From CAZQYB01 sp964582985 (GTDB lineage: Bacteria; Planctomycetota; Phycisphaerae; Sedimentisphaerales; Anaerobacaceae): a stretch of DNA of 55,907 bases. Position numbers and translations under genes: made by a program. The DNA lies in NCBI GenBank assembly GCA_964582985.1, contig CAZOUM010000010.1, positions 1 to 55,907 of the forward strand. Direction: 5' to 3'. Under the pieces are notes generated by a model. That model ran no database searches. It saw only the letters and a list, made by a program, of their open reading frames with translations, and was not told the DNA's origin. How positions within the stretch are numbered: the stretch's first letter is position 1; each line of letters opens with the position of its first letter. Positions 32,509-40,743 of the stretch are shown piece by piece.

Positions 32509-33564
32509 ATGAAAGAGATGCTGCTGAAAAAAGACAACGTAAAGGCGCTCTGTATAGAGGCTTGCAATGAGTGGGAAACCTACGTCCCCCTCGAAGGAAT
32601 GGGCCAGGATGTTCAATTTGTGAAAATAAATAATAAAGAAAAGGATTCGTCTCTCGATAGATTGAATTTGGACTACGAATCGCTCGTAATTCCGCCTAAG
32701 GTTATCGGTTTTCCACAACTTGAGTCTCTTTTTGAATTTCAAGGTGGAAAGGTCACCGAAACCGTCCCGTCGCCCGGCAAAAAACTTCTCTTCGGTTTGC
32801 GCGCTTGCGACCTCAAGGCTATACGATTTACCGACGGGTTTTTCAAAAAAGACTTCGAAGATATCTACTATCTGAGCAGGTCGAAAGACAGATTGCTGGT
32901 ACTCGTCGGCTGTAAACGTCCGCCCAGAGATTGTTTCTGTACCTCTACAAAGACAGGTCCATTTCTACCTGTGCTTAATGGCGGTAAAGATTCAGACTTT
33001 GACCTCCAGATGGTCGACGTCGGAGATGCCTATGTGGTTGAGGTAGGGTCCAAAAAGGCAGAAGAATTCATAAATAGCTACAGAAAATTCTTTGACGAAG
33101 CCTCATCGCAGATGATAGCAGAATCAAAAAAGGCAAAGTCAGAAGCTGAGCGGGCCATTACGCGCAATATGGATTTCGAAAAAGCAATAAAGAATTTTTG
33201 TGAAGATAGATTCCCGAAAGACAGCTACGAACAAATAGCCCAAAGGTGCATCTATTGCGGCGGCTGTCTGTATGTGTGCCCGACCTGCACCTGCTTTAAT
33301 GTCTTTGACGAAAAAAAAGCGGACTCCGGAAGAAGATATCGAAACTGGGACACCTGTGTGCTTGAAGGCTATACGCGAGAGGCCAGCGGCCATAATCCCC
33401 GTCAACAAAAATGGCTCAGGACAGCCCGAAGATACGAACACAAATTAAAGTATGATTATCTGACAACCGGTATGAGTGGCTGTGTCGGTTGCGGCAGATG
33501 TTTGGCAAGTTGCCCGGTCAACATAGGAATTGTGCAGGTTATCGAAGAGGCTGCGAAGTTATGA
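32509..33564 (+). CDS. 4Fe-4S dicluster electron-transfer subunit (HydB/AsrA-like)
   Basis: A 351-residue protein of the sulfhydrogenase-beta/anaerobic sulfite reductase A family. RCIYCGGCLYVCPTCTC and GCVGCGRCLASCPVNIG near the C-terminus hold two Fe-S clusters. It should link formate dehydrogenase to the flavin subunit encoded after the GIY-YIG insertion. ATG 32509 has GAGAAG upstream; GTG 32503 is an alternative. Its stop TGA (33562-33564) is immediately followed by a mobile element. Confidence 0.87.
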   Translation: MKEMLLKKDNVKALCIEACNEWETYVPLEGMGQDVQFVKINNKEKDSSLDRLNLDYESLVIPPKVIGFPQLESLFEFQGGKVTETVPSPGKKLLFGLRACDLKAIRFTDGFFKKDFEDIYYLSRSKDRLLVLVGCKRPPRDCFCTSTKTGPFLPVLNGGKDSDFDLQMVDVGDAYVVEVGSKKAEEFINSYRKFFDEASSQMIAESKKAKSEAERAITRNMDFEKAIKNFCEDRFPKDSYEQIAQRCIYCGGCLYVCPTCTCFNVFDEKKADSGRRYRNWDTCVLEGYTREASGHNPRQQKWLRTARRYEHKLKYDYLTTGMSGCVGCGRCLASCPVNIGIVQVIEEAAKL

Positions 33565-33848
33565 ACCCCGTTAGAACCCTATCGATGATATATGTATATG
33601 TGTTAAAAAGCTCAAAAGATGAGAAATTGTACACTGGTTTAACAAGAAATCTACCTCAAAGAATAAAAGAACACAATGAAGGAGGGGTCTTTTCAACAAA
33701 GTTACGCAGACCATTTGTTCCTATATATTATGAAGCCTGCTTGTCAGAAAATGATGCCAGGAGAAGAGAGATATATCTCAAAACTGGCATGGGAAAACGA
33801 TATTTAAAAAATCGTCTCAAAAACACATTGGAGGTTCTAACGGGGTGA
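33561..33848 (+). CDS. GIY-YIG nuclease carried by a palindrome-ended element
   Basis: A 95-residue single-domain GIY-YIG protein. MIYVYVLKSSKDEKLYTGLT holds the YVY/YTG version of the motif, with catalytic Arg in NLPQRIKEHN and Glu in YYEACLSE; the tail RREIYLKTGMGKRYLKNRL is typical. The ATG at 33561 with GAGG upstream appears to be the original start site of the flavin-subunit gene, now used by the nuclease, so that the product begins MNPVR from the element arm. An internal ATG at 33585 is also possible. The stop overlaps the downstream GTG. Confidence 0.85.
   Translation: MNPVRTLSMIYVYVLKSSKDEKLYTGLTRNLPQRIKEHNEGGVFSTKLRRPFVPIYYEACLSENDARRREIYLKTGMGKRYLKNRLKNTLEVLTG
33565..33846 (+). mobile_element. 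282-bp element with 14-bp inverted ends and a GIY-YIG gene
   Basis: ACCCCGTTAGAACC (33565-33578) and GGTTCTAACGGGGT (33833-33846) are perfect inverted repeats. The flanks ...ATGA and GAAGAAC share GA, a possible 2-bp target duplication. Deleting the element and one GA gives AAGTTATGAAGAACGAA, where the upstream stop and the downstream ATG overlap as ATGA. The element therefore seems to have landed in a compact operon junction. Confidence 0.78.
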
Positions 33849-34687
33849 AGAACGAATATATCCCTTACCCGGCAGTAATCGAATCTATCCAGAACGAGAG
33901 TTTTGATACCAAAACCTTTAAGGTTGTCTTCGAAGATAAAAATCTGGCTGAGTCGTTCAGCTATAAACCGGGACAGTTTGCCCAATTGTCGCTATTAGGA
34001 ATAGGGGAGGCACCCATATCAATCACCTCTTCTCCGTGTAACCGAGGGTTCCTCGAGTTTACAATAAGAGCTGCCGGAAAACTAACCAATGCAATGCATC
34101 GGCTCAAGCCGGGCGATAGAATCTACGTAAGAGGCCCCTACGGAAATTCTTTTCCATTCGAGCAGGTGAAGGGAAAGGACCTCTACTTCATTGCTGGCGG
34201 CATCGGTTTGCCACCTTTGAGATGTTTAATAAACTCAGTTTTTGACAGGCGGGAAGAATTTGGCAGGATTAAGATTCTCTACGGCGCAAAAACGCCGGAT
34301 GAACTCTGCTTCAAACAAGAGCTTAAGAGCTGGCGGGCAATACCTGATACGGAAGTACTGCTTACCGTTGATGCGCCGGATGAGGGCTGGAAAGAAAATG
34401 TGGGCGTGGTGACAACGCTGTGGGATAAGACTGATATGGCTTCACCCGACGGCGTTGCTTATATATGTGGCCCCCTGATTATGATTCGATTTGTCATCAT
34501 AGAACTCACCAAATCCGGGTTCAAAGATGAAAACATATATGTGACCCTTGAAAGATACATGAAATGCGGCATAGGCAAATGTGGACATTGCAACATTGGG
34601 GCAAAATTTGTCTGTATAGACGGTCCCGCTTTTTCTTATAGTCAACTCAAGGAGCTTCCTAAAAAAGAAACGGCGCTGGCGATTTAA
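33845..34687 (+). CDS. FAD/NAD(P)-binding reductase subunit (HydG/AsrB-like)
   Basis: A 280-residue ferredoxin-NADP-reductase-like protein. SYKPGQFAQLSLLGIGEAPISITSS binds FAD, FIAGGIGLPPLRCLI binds NAD(P), and KCGIGKCGHCNIGAKFVC near the C-terminus binds a [2Fe-2S] cluster. With the Fe-S protein and fdhA it should form a soluble NAD(P)-linked formate dehydrogenase, or serve the hydrogenase. Its present GTG start and GGAGG site both come from the inserted element; removal would restore an ATG at the same codon (ATGAAGAACGAA). Confidence 0.9.
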   Translation: MKNEYIPYPAVIESIQNESFDTKTFKVVFEDKNLAESFSYKPGQFAQLSLLGIGEAPISITSSPCNRGFLEFTIRAAGKLTNAMHRLKPGDRIYVRGPYGNSFPFEQVKGKDLYFIAGGIGLPPLRCLINSVFDRREEFGRIKILYGAKTPDELCFKQELKSWRAIPDTEVLLTVDAPDEGWKENVGVVTTLWDKTDMASPDGVAYICGPLIMIRFVIIELTKSGFKDENIYVTLERYMKCGIGKCGHCNIGAKFVCIDGPAFSYSQLKELPKKETALAI

Positions 34688-34817
34688 CCAGTGTCTCAGA
34701 TACCTGGAAACTCAGACGCACGACTGCCGAGTGCCACAGTTGCTTTTGCCGAACTGCCGGTGTGAAATACCAAGCCAGTTTCCTCACGCCTGTTCAGGCA
34801 CCCGTTCAAAGGAGAGT

Positions 34818-35234
34818 TTACTTTTCCACATACCAGCGGTCGCCTGCGCCGGAAACCAGCAGCACGTTGGAATATGCCGTAAAGTCACCGGTGCGGATAA
34901 TGGCCTTTACCTTTGTGCTTCGTTGTTTGAACTCCGTGTGAGGGATGGTCTCGACCGCGACATTTTTCGGAAAAAAGCCTACAATAGCATTGAATCGGGT
35001 AGGGCTTACGTCTTTGGTCTCGTTTGCCATAACCAGCTTTTCCACCGAAAAGTGTTTTATCAACTCTTCCAACAGCTCAAGCACCGTGGGCTTATCTTTG
35101 GCCAGCGAAATGTCCACCGTCTGCACGCCCAACGGTATGGGAAAGCCTGCGTCACAGACGATTAGCTCGTCCATATGCCCCATAATTGAAATGACGTGTG
35201 AAATCTCTTGATTCAAAAAACCTGTCTCTTTCAT
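34818..35234 (-). CDS. rbsD: D-ribose pyranase
   Basis: A 138-residue RbsD that interconverts pyranose and furanose forms of ribose. The catalytic histidine is in SIMGHMDELIVCDAGFPIP (about 17-35), and AYSNVLLVSGAG near the C-terminus is typical. No rbsK or transporter gene is adjacent. Convergent with the preceding operon; the 130-bp gap has no clear terminator. Confidence 0.92.
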   Translation of the reverse strand: MKETGFLNQEISHVISIMGHMDELIVCDAGFPIPLGVQTVDISLAKDKPTVLELLEELIKHFSVEKLVMANETKDVSPTRFNAIVGFFPKNVAVETIPHTEFKQRSTKVKAIIRTGDFTAYSNVLLVSGAGDRWYVEK

Positions 35235-35804
35235 TCTTCATATCCTTTCCAACTTTCCAAGGTCACTACTAACCCTTACACCAAGGTTTGAGAAACGGTT
35301 TTGGATACCTTAGCCGAAATTATCAATCTCACCTTTGCTCGGTTGTGTTGTTAAAACCACGTGACGCGATTTTACTGAATTAGCCTCAATCACACAAGTT
35401 TTTCGGGATTTTGTTCTTCTCAAACGGTCAATTAGGGTAGCGCCAGGAACAACATTACTTTCTTCTACTTCGAACATGGGGCTGCTTGCAAATGTGCTGC
35501 AAAAGGCCCCAAAACCAGCCGAATAAGAGTCGCCAACCAAAGCGCTTCTGCTGTTGAACAGTTCGCCCTCTTTGCTGATGTTTCGTAAATCCGATACTTA
35601 TGATTGTTGAGTGCTCGTTGTTGCTCATGTCCTTGGAGTGGCTGGTCACACTTTTTGGCAACACAGTGGGCGGCTGTCGGACGTAGCCGGCGAAAGTAAT
35701 ATCTGTCCTCGAAAATTGGTGAAGCATATCTTTTAGAGCTTTCCAAGACTTGCGGCAGAGTCGTTAACAGCCTGAGACCAACGACTTCGGACAGCTTCAA
35801 AATA
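35235..35804. other. region without a convincing gene
   Basis: Overlapping minus-strand frames exist, one containing LVGDSYSAGFG (35500-35540), which recalls an SGNH-hydrolase block I, but neither frame has a start signal or complete domain. It may be a frameshifted relic of an exported protein. Confidence 0.35.
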
Positions 35805-35843
35805 AAATGGAAGGTTCCGCCGTGGCGAGAGAACCTTCCATTT
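35805..35843. terminator. 13-bp perfect stem-loop
   Basis: AAATGGAAGGTTC and GAACCTTCCATTT form a perfect 13-bp stem around a 13-base loop. It may end the minus-strand lysine-rich gene, although the T run is short, or serve in both directions. Confidence 0.55.
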
Positions 35844-35964
35844 CCGCATAGCTTACCAGTACAGTTGTGCTTTCAGTTGCGCGTCAGATGCTCATTTCGA
35901 TTTCGACATCTTTCATGAAATCACCAATATAGAAAGCACGTGAACTCCTGTCTAAGCTGTTACG

Positions 35965-36045
35965 CTACTTTTTTTTCTTGGCTTTTTTCCTCTTCTTAGC
36001 TTTCTTTGCTGCTTTCTTTTTAGCTTTCTTTCTCTTCTTCGCCAT
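35965..36045 (-). CDS. 26-residue lysine-rich (histone-like) peptide
   Basis: ATG 36045 follows an ideal GGAGGTGG at 8-base spacing. The 26-residue product contains 17 Lys, 2 Arg, 6 Ala and the initiator Met, with blocks such as KKRKKAKKKAAKK. This composition resembles isolated tails of bacterial histone-H1-like proteins (Hc1, AlgP), which bind DNA by charge. The ribosome site and unbroken frame make translation likely. It stands alone, with an AT-rich 600-bp upstream region. Function is unknown; nucleic-acid binding is an inference. Confidence 0.7.
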   Translation of the reverse strand: MAKKRKKAKKKAAKKAKKRKKAKKKK

Positions 36046-36640
36046 TATTTTACCACCTCCTTTCGGCTGGTTGAATGGCTGTTACTTTCAAGTCAAAAAG
36101 GCTGACATCATAATACACTAATTCACTTTGCAAAACTCTGTCAAACAAATTATCTAAAAAGTTAATAATCATTTCTAATGTTTTTATCGTCTAGAGGTAA
36201 AAAAATACTTCATAAAATTTTTTATCATCGACGTTTTACACTGCTTCTTGTATTGTTTATCATACTCTTCGATAAACTGCCTCAACTTGTTTTCTTACAA
36301 CCGAAGTAGTTAGTAAAACTAAATTGTAACTGAAGTTCTTATTAAGACTAAGAGGATGTTTGTTATAGAGGTAATAGCGTTGGATGCGTTTTATTTAACT
36401 TATAGGCCGGTTTCGTGCTCTCTTGTTGTGAGAGAAGAATTCTTTCGTTTGTCAATACATACTTCTTTGAAGTGCTCCGGAGCCTCGGCATTACGTAAGA
36501 GATGATTACCTTGTCTTTCAAGTATTTTGGCCGTTTATCAGTGTTTCTTAGAGTAAATTTTTTTTTAATGAGTAAAAATTTTTTTAATTTTTCCTGAAAG
36601 CTTTTGAAAAACAACACACAGTTTACTTGTTAATTGTTTT
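36046..36640. other. AT-rich intergenic region
   Basis: About 600 bp of AT-rich DNA between the divergent lysine-rich peptide gene and nadD. It should hold promoters for both. An 84-codon minus-strand frame (36363-36617) lacks a start signal and any recognisable domain. No tRNA or clear structured RNA is seen. Confidence 0.5.
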
Positions 36641-37273
36641 ATGGTGCAAAGAAAAATAGTTTTATTTGGTGGAACGTTCGACCCAATTCATCTCGGTCAT
36701 ACTACCGTTGCTGCTGCTGCAGCAGAGCACATTGGCGCAGAAGCGGTTGTTTTTATTCCTGCAAAATGTTCACCTCTTAAGGACCGTCTTCCAGAGGCGA
36801 GTGATGATGACCGCCTGCAAATGATTGCTCTTGCAGTCGCAGACAATAAAAACTTCCAGCTAAGTGGTCACGAATTGAGAAAGCCGGAACCCAGCTATAC
36901 CCTGGAAACGGTAAGGCAGTTTCAGTCTGATTACGGCAGCGACACCTCAATTTATTGGCTTACAGGTGCCGACAACGTAGACGATTTGCCGCGTTGGTAC
37001 AGGATTGTTGAGCTAATTGACGAGTGCAATTTAGCCGTAATGTACAGGGCCGGCTGCAAGACCCCCGATTTCGCGAAATTCACAGCCATCTGGGGCCCTC
37101 AGCGTACGAAGAAACTGAAAGAAAATATTATCGAGACGCCGTTGATTGACATAAGCAGTACCGAAATACGAAACAGATTAGCTGCAGGCCGGGATGTAAC
37201 CGATATGCTGTGTCCACTCGTTGCCGACCATATCCGCAAACACAACCTCTACCAATCGAAAAGCAAACCTTAG
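36641..37273 (+). CDS. nadD: nicotinate-nucleotide adenylyltransferase
   Basis: A 210-residue NadD that makes nicotinic acid adenine dinucleotide for NAD synthesis. GGTFDPIHLGH (9-19) is the nucleotidyltransferase motif, WLTGADNVDDLPRWYRI binds nicotinate nucleotide, and IDISSTEIRNRL is the C-terminal ISSTxxR motif. No clear Shine-Dalgarno precedes the ATG. Its end overlaps the convergent hypB stop by 4 bp. Confidence 0.95.
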   Translation: MVQRKIVLFGGTFDPIHLGHTTVAAAAAEHIGAEAVVFIPAKCSPLKDRLPEASDDDRLQMIALAVADNKNFQLSGHELRKPEPSYTLETVRQFQSDYGSDTSIYWLTGADNVDDLPRWYRIVELIDECNLAVMYRAGCKTPDFAKFTAIWGPQRTKKLKENIIETPLIDISSTEIRNRLAAGRDVTDMLCPLVADHIRKHNLYQSKSKP

Positions 37274-37938
37274 GCAGAGCTTTCGACCTTTCTTCTCAAC
37301 CAATCACACCAATCGGTGAATCCCTCGCCGGTTTTGGCTGATATTGCGAAAATCTTAATCCCTTTATTTAATTTGCGGGCGTCGGCTTTCACTTTTTCCA
37401 TGTCAAAATCAACCTGCCCAACCGCTTGTAGCAGATCGATTTTGTTTATCAGGAGGACTTTTGACTTTGCAAAAATGGCAGGATACTTGGCCGGTTTGTC
37501 ATCACCTTCCGGAACCGAAAGCACAACTATCTTGGCGTTTTCGCCCAGTTCAAAAGCTGAAGGACAAACCAGATTGCCCACGTTCTCTATGAAAATCAAA
37601 TCCAGGTCGCTGACAGGTAACTTCTCTAATGCGTCACTTACCTGAACCGCTGACAAATGGCACGCGCCATTAGTGTTTATCTGAACAACAGGTGCTGCGG
37701 TTGCTTCTATTCTCTTAGCGTCTAAATCGGTCTGAATGTCCCCCTCGATAACACCGATCTTAATTCTGTCCTTCAGTTCGGTTATTGTTCTTGCAAGGAT
37801 TGTGGTCTTGCCCGAACCGGGCGACGATATCATATTCAGGCACAATTTTCTCTGCCCGGCAAAGAGCTGGCGGTTCTTAAGAGCATATTCTTCATTTGCA
37901 CTGAGGATTTTCCTGCCGACACTTACTTTCTTATACAT
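37270..37938 (-). CDS. hypB: hydrogenase nickel incorporation GTPase HypB
   Basis: A 222-residue SIMIBI GTPase that powers nickel delivery to the hydrogenase large subunit. Walker A is SSPGSGKTT (38-46), the metal-site region is NGACHLSA, ENVGNLVCPSAFELGE precedes switch II, and NKIDLL is the guanine motif. The N-terminal CxxCGC and His-rich stretch of E. coli HypB are absent, as in many species. Last gene of the hyp operon. Confidence 0.95.
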   Translation of the reverse strand: MYKKVSVGRKILSANEEYALKNRQLFAGQRKLCLNMISSPGSGKTTILARTITELKDRIKIGVIEGDIQTDLDAKRIEATAAPVVQINTNGACHLSAVQVSDALEKLPVSDLDLIFIENVGNLVCPSAFELGENAKIVVLSVPEGDDKPAKYPAIFAKSKVLLINKIDLLQAVGQVDFDMEKVKADARKLNKGIKIFAISAKTGEGFTDWCDWLRRKVESSA

Positions 37939-37942
37939 CGCA

Positions 37943-38287
37943 TCACTCCGTTTCGAGTTCTATCTCCTCCAGCAGCAGCGGCGCATCAGGCAGCAATTCA
38001 AAATTTTCGCTGCCGCACTTTCTGCAATTTGGGCAAGTAACTTCGAAGGTAAAAATTTCGGCGCATTTCTTGCATCGCCCCTGCATCGGCTTATGTTCAA
38101 CCTCCAGTTTCAAACCTTCGCACGCCGTACCTTTCGCAATGGCCTCGAAAGCAAAACAAAGTATCTCATCATTGAGGGCGTTAAGCATTCCGCAACTGAT
38201 TTTTGCGCCGACAGGTTTTGCGTTCTGTTTTGCGGCTTCAGCCGAAATTGCAGCTAACAAACTTTCTGCCACCATAGTTTCGTGCAT
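37943..38287 (-). CDS. hypA: hydrogenase nickel metallochaperone HypA
   Basis: A 114-residue HypA. Starting at ATG 38287 puts the nickel ligand at His2 (MHETM), which is essential in the family; the upstream ATG at 38293 would bury it. The zinc site is CKKCAEIFTFEVTCPNCRKC. The start overlaps the hypE stop as TGATG. It delivers Ni with HypB. Confidence 0.93.
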   Translation of the reverse strand: MHETMVAESLLAAISAEAAKQNAKPVGAKISCGMLNALNDEILCFAFEAIAKGTACEGLKLEVEHKPMQGRCKKCAEIFTFEVTCPNCRKCGSENFELLPDAPLLLEEIELETE

Positions 38288-39375
38288 CAGCATATCCTCG
38301 GCAGTTCTCGTCCGTACGGCATCTGCACGATTCTCTTTCCGCCGATTTTGGTCATCAACTCAACAGTCGGCACATCACGAGTTTCAACAACCTCACCGAT
38401 TAAACTTGCCCTCTTACCTAACGGATGCTTTTTGCAGATATTCAAACATTCATCTGCTGATTCCGGCGAGACAATTGCAACGAACTTACCCTCGTTTGCG
38501 ATTGTGAGAACATCAAAGCCAAGCATATCGGCTGCGGCCTGCACGGTCGGATTTACGGGCACATCAGCCTCACGTATTACTATGCTCAATCCGCTCCCCC
38601 TCGCTATTTCGTTAAGCGTCGCGGCCAGCCCCCCACGGGTCGGGTCTCGCATAAACTTTACCCCGTTAGAAATTCTTCTCAGACGCGAGGCGGACGTCTC
38701 TGGCGTCTTATTTCTAACGGGGTTTATACCGCTTGTGTTCTCTAACAGTTGGCAGGTCAGCCCCGACAGACCTGCACAGTCGCTTTTTAGCTGTGATTGA
38801 AACTTGATACCCTCGCGCTGGGAAATAACGGTCATCCCGTGGTCCCCGATTGTGCCGTTGATGATTACTTTGTCACCGACCTCGATTCTTTCGAACGCTA
38901 AATCTGCATTGGGTAACTTTGTCCCAATCCCTGCCGTATTTATAAAAATCTTGTCAGCTGCACCGGCTTCAACAGTCTTCGTATCGCCCGTGACAATGTC
39001 GACATTGTTTTGCCGGGCCGATTCACCAATGCTGGACAAAATCTTTTCCAGCAATTCAAATTCAAAACCTTCTTCGATTATCAGTGATAAAGCCAAGGCG
39101 ACAGGTTTCGAGCCGGCAACAGCCAAATCATTTATCGTTCCGCATACGGCGAGCTTTCCAATATCGCCGCCGTTAAAAAACAATGGCTTGACCACATAAC
39201 TGTCTGTGGTAAAGCAAACTAAGTTTGAAGCAAGATTTAGTTTCGCCGCATCAGCCAGTTCGGCGAGAATGTCATTATTGAGGCTCGGCAGAATATGGTG
39301 GCGTATTAAGTCGTCACTCAATTGGCCCCCGCCGCCGTGGGCAAGTAAGATTCTGTCCTTTTTTGATGATTTCAT
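38287..39375 (-). CDS. hypE: hydrogenase maturation protein HypE with a repeat-derived insertion
   Basis: A 362-residue HypE that dehydrates the thiocarbamate on its C-terminal cysteine (Cys362, PRIC) to thiocyanate for the Fe-CN ligands. LLAHGGGGQLS, TTDSYVVKPLFFNGGDIGKLAVCGT and MRDPTRGGLAATLNEIA are conserved. Residues 218-239 (NPVRN...ISNGV) are encoded by a 64-bp palindrome plus 2 bp; without them the sequence reads LLENTSGI-KFMRDPTRGG, like normal HypE. The insert lies in a loop just before the conserved DPTRGG motif. Whether the enzyme still works is unknown. Confidence 0.93.
   Translation of the reverse strand: MKSSKKDRILLAHGGGGQLSDDLIRHHILPSLNNDILAELADAAKLNLASNLVCFTTDSYVVKPLFFNGGDIGKLAVCGTINDLAVAGSKPVALALSLIIEEGFEFELLEKILSSIGESARQNNVDIVTGDTKTVEAGAADKIFINTAGIGTKLPNADLAFERIEVGDKVIINGTIGDHGMTVISQREGIKFQSQLKSDCAGLSGLTCQLLENTSGINPVRNKTPETSASRLRRISNGVKFMRDPTRGGLAATLNEIARGSGLSIVIREADVPVNPTVQAAADMLGFDVLTIANEGKFVAIVSPESADECLNICKKHPLGKRASLIGEVVETRDVPTVELMTKIGGKRIVQMPYGRELPRIC
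38660..38723 (-). repeat. 64-bp palindromic element inserted in frame in hypE
   Basis: ACCCCGTTAGAAAT (38660-38673) and ATTTCTAACGGGGT (38710-38723) are perfect 14-bp inverted arms. The interior has a smaller stem (AGACG...CGTCT). Both flanks show TT, so 64+2 = 66 bp keeps the hypE frame. The arm start ACCCCGTTAGAA equals that of the GIY-YIG element. Confidence 0.8.
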
Positions 39376-40454
39376 TGTTCGCGTTTTCTCTCAGGCCCAT
39401 ACTTAAACCACGCCGCACAGGCCCCTTCTGAGCTTACCATACACGGCCCAACCGGCAACTGGGGTGTGCAGCTTTTTCCAAACAAACCGCACTCCGGCGG
39501 TTCTATCAGTCCGCAAAGCACTTCGCCACATCGACAGCCGCTTGTATCTTCGCCCGGCGTTTCAGTAACGTCAAATCGCTTGAAGGCATCGAATTGGCTG
39601 TATTTGTCTTTTAGTTCCAGCGTGCTTTTTTCTATTTTCCCAAGCCCACGCCAGAAACCGTCCGCCGGTTCAAAGCACTCGGCGATGATTTTTTGCGCGG
39701 TCTTATTACCCTGCTCCGTTACCACCGCAGCGTACACAGATTTCAATTCGGCTTTACCGGCGGCAAGTTGGCGACAGATTTCGGCCAGTCCTTCGATTAT
39801 CTGCACCGGTTCAAAACCAGCAACAACACACGGCCGACCGAAGCGCTCTACTATTTCTGCATAACTGTGATAGCCGATTATTGCGCTAACGTGCCCCGGA
39901 CAGAGAAAGGCCTCTATATTGTCATTCTTCTCAGACACGAGAGCTCGCATTGCCGGTACCACCAGCTTGTGTCCGCTCAGGATGTAGAAATTCTCAATTC
40001 GCTCCGCCGCCGCTTCTTTCACCGCCACTGCCGTAGCCGGTGTAGTGGTTTCAAAGCCGACAGCGACAAATACAACTTTTTTCCCGGGATTATCTCTTGC
40101 TAATTGCAGGGCATCTTCGCTGCTGAGAACAACCTTGACATTGGCACCTGGTTGTCTTGTTTCGAGTGAGCCGTCTTTGCCGGGGACCCGAATCATATCG
40201 CCGTAGGTGGCAACCAAAACATCATCGCGGTCAGCTAATTGCAAAACAGCATCAATATAGCCCTGGTCGGTGACACAGACCGGACAGCCAGGCCCGGATA
40301 AAAGTTTCAGTTCGCCGGGCAAAATTGACCTTATGCCGTTGCGAAAAATCGAGACGGTGTGAGTACCGCAAACCTCCATTATATTGATTTGCCGCCCGAG
40401 CGCTCCGCAGGCCTCCTTCATTAGTTTTTGGGCTTTATAGATTCTTTCAAGCAT
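39372..40454 (-). CDS. hypD: hydrogenase maturation protein HypD
   Basis: A 360-residue HypD, scaffold for Fe(CN)2CO assembly with HypC. NIMEVCGTHTVSIFRNGI, LLSGPGCPVCVT and AVGFETTTPATA are conserved, and the C-terminal cysteines in EDTSGCRCGEVLCG and LFGKSCTPQLPVGPCMVSSEG bind the [4Fe-4S] cluster. It overlaps hypE by 4 bp. Confidence 0.96.
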   Translation of the reverse strand: MLERIYKAQKLMKEACGALGRQINIMEVCGTHTVSIFRNGIRSILPGELKLLSGPGCPVCVTDQGYIDAVLQLADRDDVLVATYGDMIRVPGKDGSLETRQPGANVKVVLSSEDALQLARDNPGKKVVFVAVGFETTTPATAVAVKEAAAERIENFYILSGHKLVVPAMRALVSEKNDNIEAFLCPGHVSAIIGYHSYAEIVERFGRPCVVAGFEPVQIIEGLAEICRQLAAGKAELKSVYAAVVTEQGNKTAQKIIAECFEPADGFWRGLGKIEKSTLELKDKYSQFDAFKRFDVTETPGEDTSGCRCGEVLCGLIEPPECGLFGKSCTPQLPVGPCMVSSEGACAAWFKYGPERKREQ

Positions 40455-40466
40455 AGGACTTCGGAT

Positions 40467-40709
40467 TTATCCTGAAACTTTGTTTTGCGTTTCTTCGAAA
40501 TTGGCGATTTCTGCAAGAAGCTGCCACGTCTCTTTCGCTTCTTCTTCATCAACGAGTGAGATGGCAAAACCAGCGTGTATTAACACCAGGTCCCCTAATT
40601 TGGCTTCCGGCAGCAGCGTGGTCCTTGCCCGCCAGCGGTTGCCCATGGCGTCAACCACCGCCTTGTCGGCCTCCAACTCTACTATTCTTGCCGGTATTGC
40701 CAAACACAT
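40467..40709 (-). CDS. hypC: hydrogenase assembly chaperone HypC
   Basis: An 80-residue HypC/HupF chaperone. MCLAIPARIVELE has the essential Cys2, and LGDLVLIHAGFAISLVDEEEAKET is the C-terminal family motif. It carries the Fe(CN)2CO unit with HypD. Upstream (toward hypF) lies an accessory insert bounded by heptad arrays. Confidence 0.96.
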   Translation of the reverse strand: MCLAIPARIVELEADKAVVDAMGNRWRARTTLLPEAKLGDLVLIHAGFAISLVDEEEAKETWQLLAEIANFEETQNKVSG

Positions 40710-40713
40710 AATT

Positions 40714-40741
40714 CGTCGCTCGTTTCTCGTCGCTTGTATCC
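40714..40741 (+). repeat. heptad array (inverse of CGAGNNN family), left arm
   Basis: CGTCGCT, CGTTTCT, CGTCGCT and TGTATCC follow without gaps, 4 bp from the hypC start. Read inverted the words are of the CGAGNNN type seen at 41558-41592, so the two form an inverted pair around the insert. Confidence 0.75.
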
Positions 40742-40743
40742 CG

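Noticed and set aside
35310..35540. Possible SGNH-hydrolase fragment (LVGDSYSAG)
   Set aside because: Only one motif, TTG start without ribosome site, no catalytic SHxxD block found; kept only as a remark on the region.
36363..36617. 84-codon minus-strand frame in the AT-rich gap before nadD
   Set aside because: No ribosome site or domain, composition is that of AT-rich DNA.
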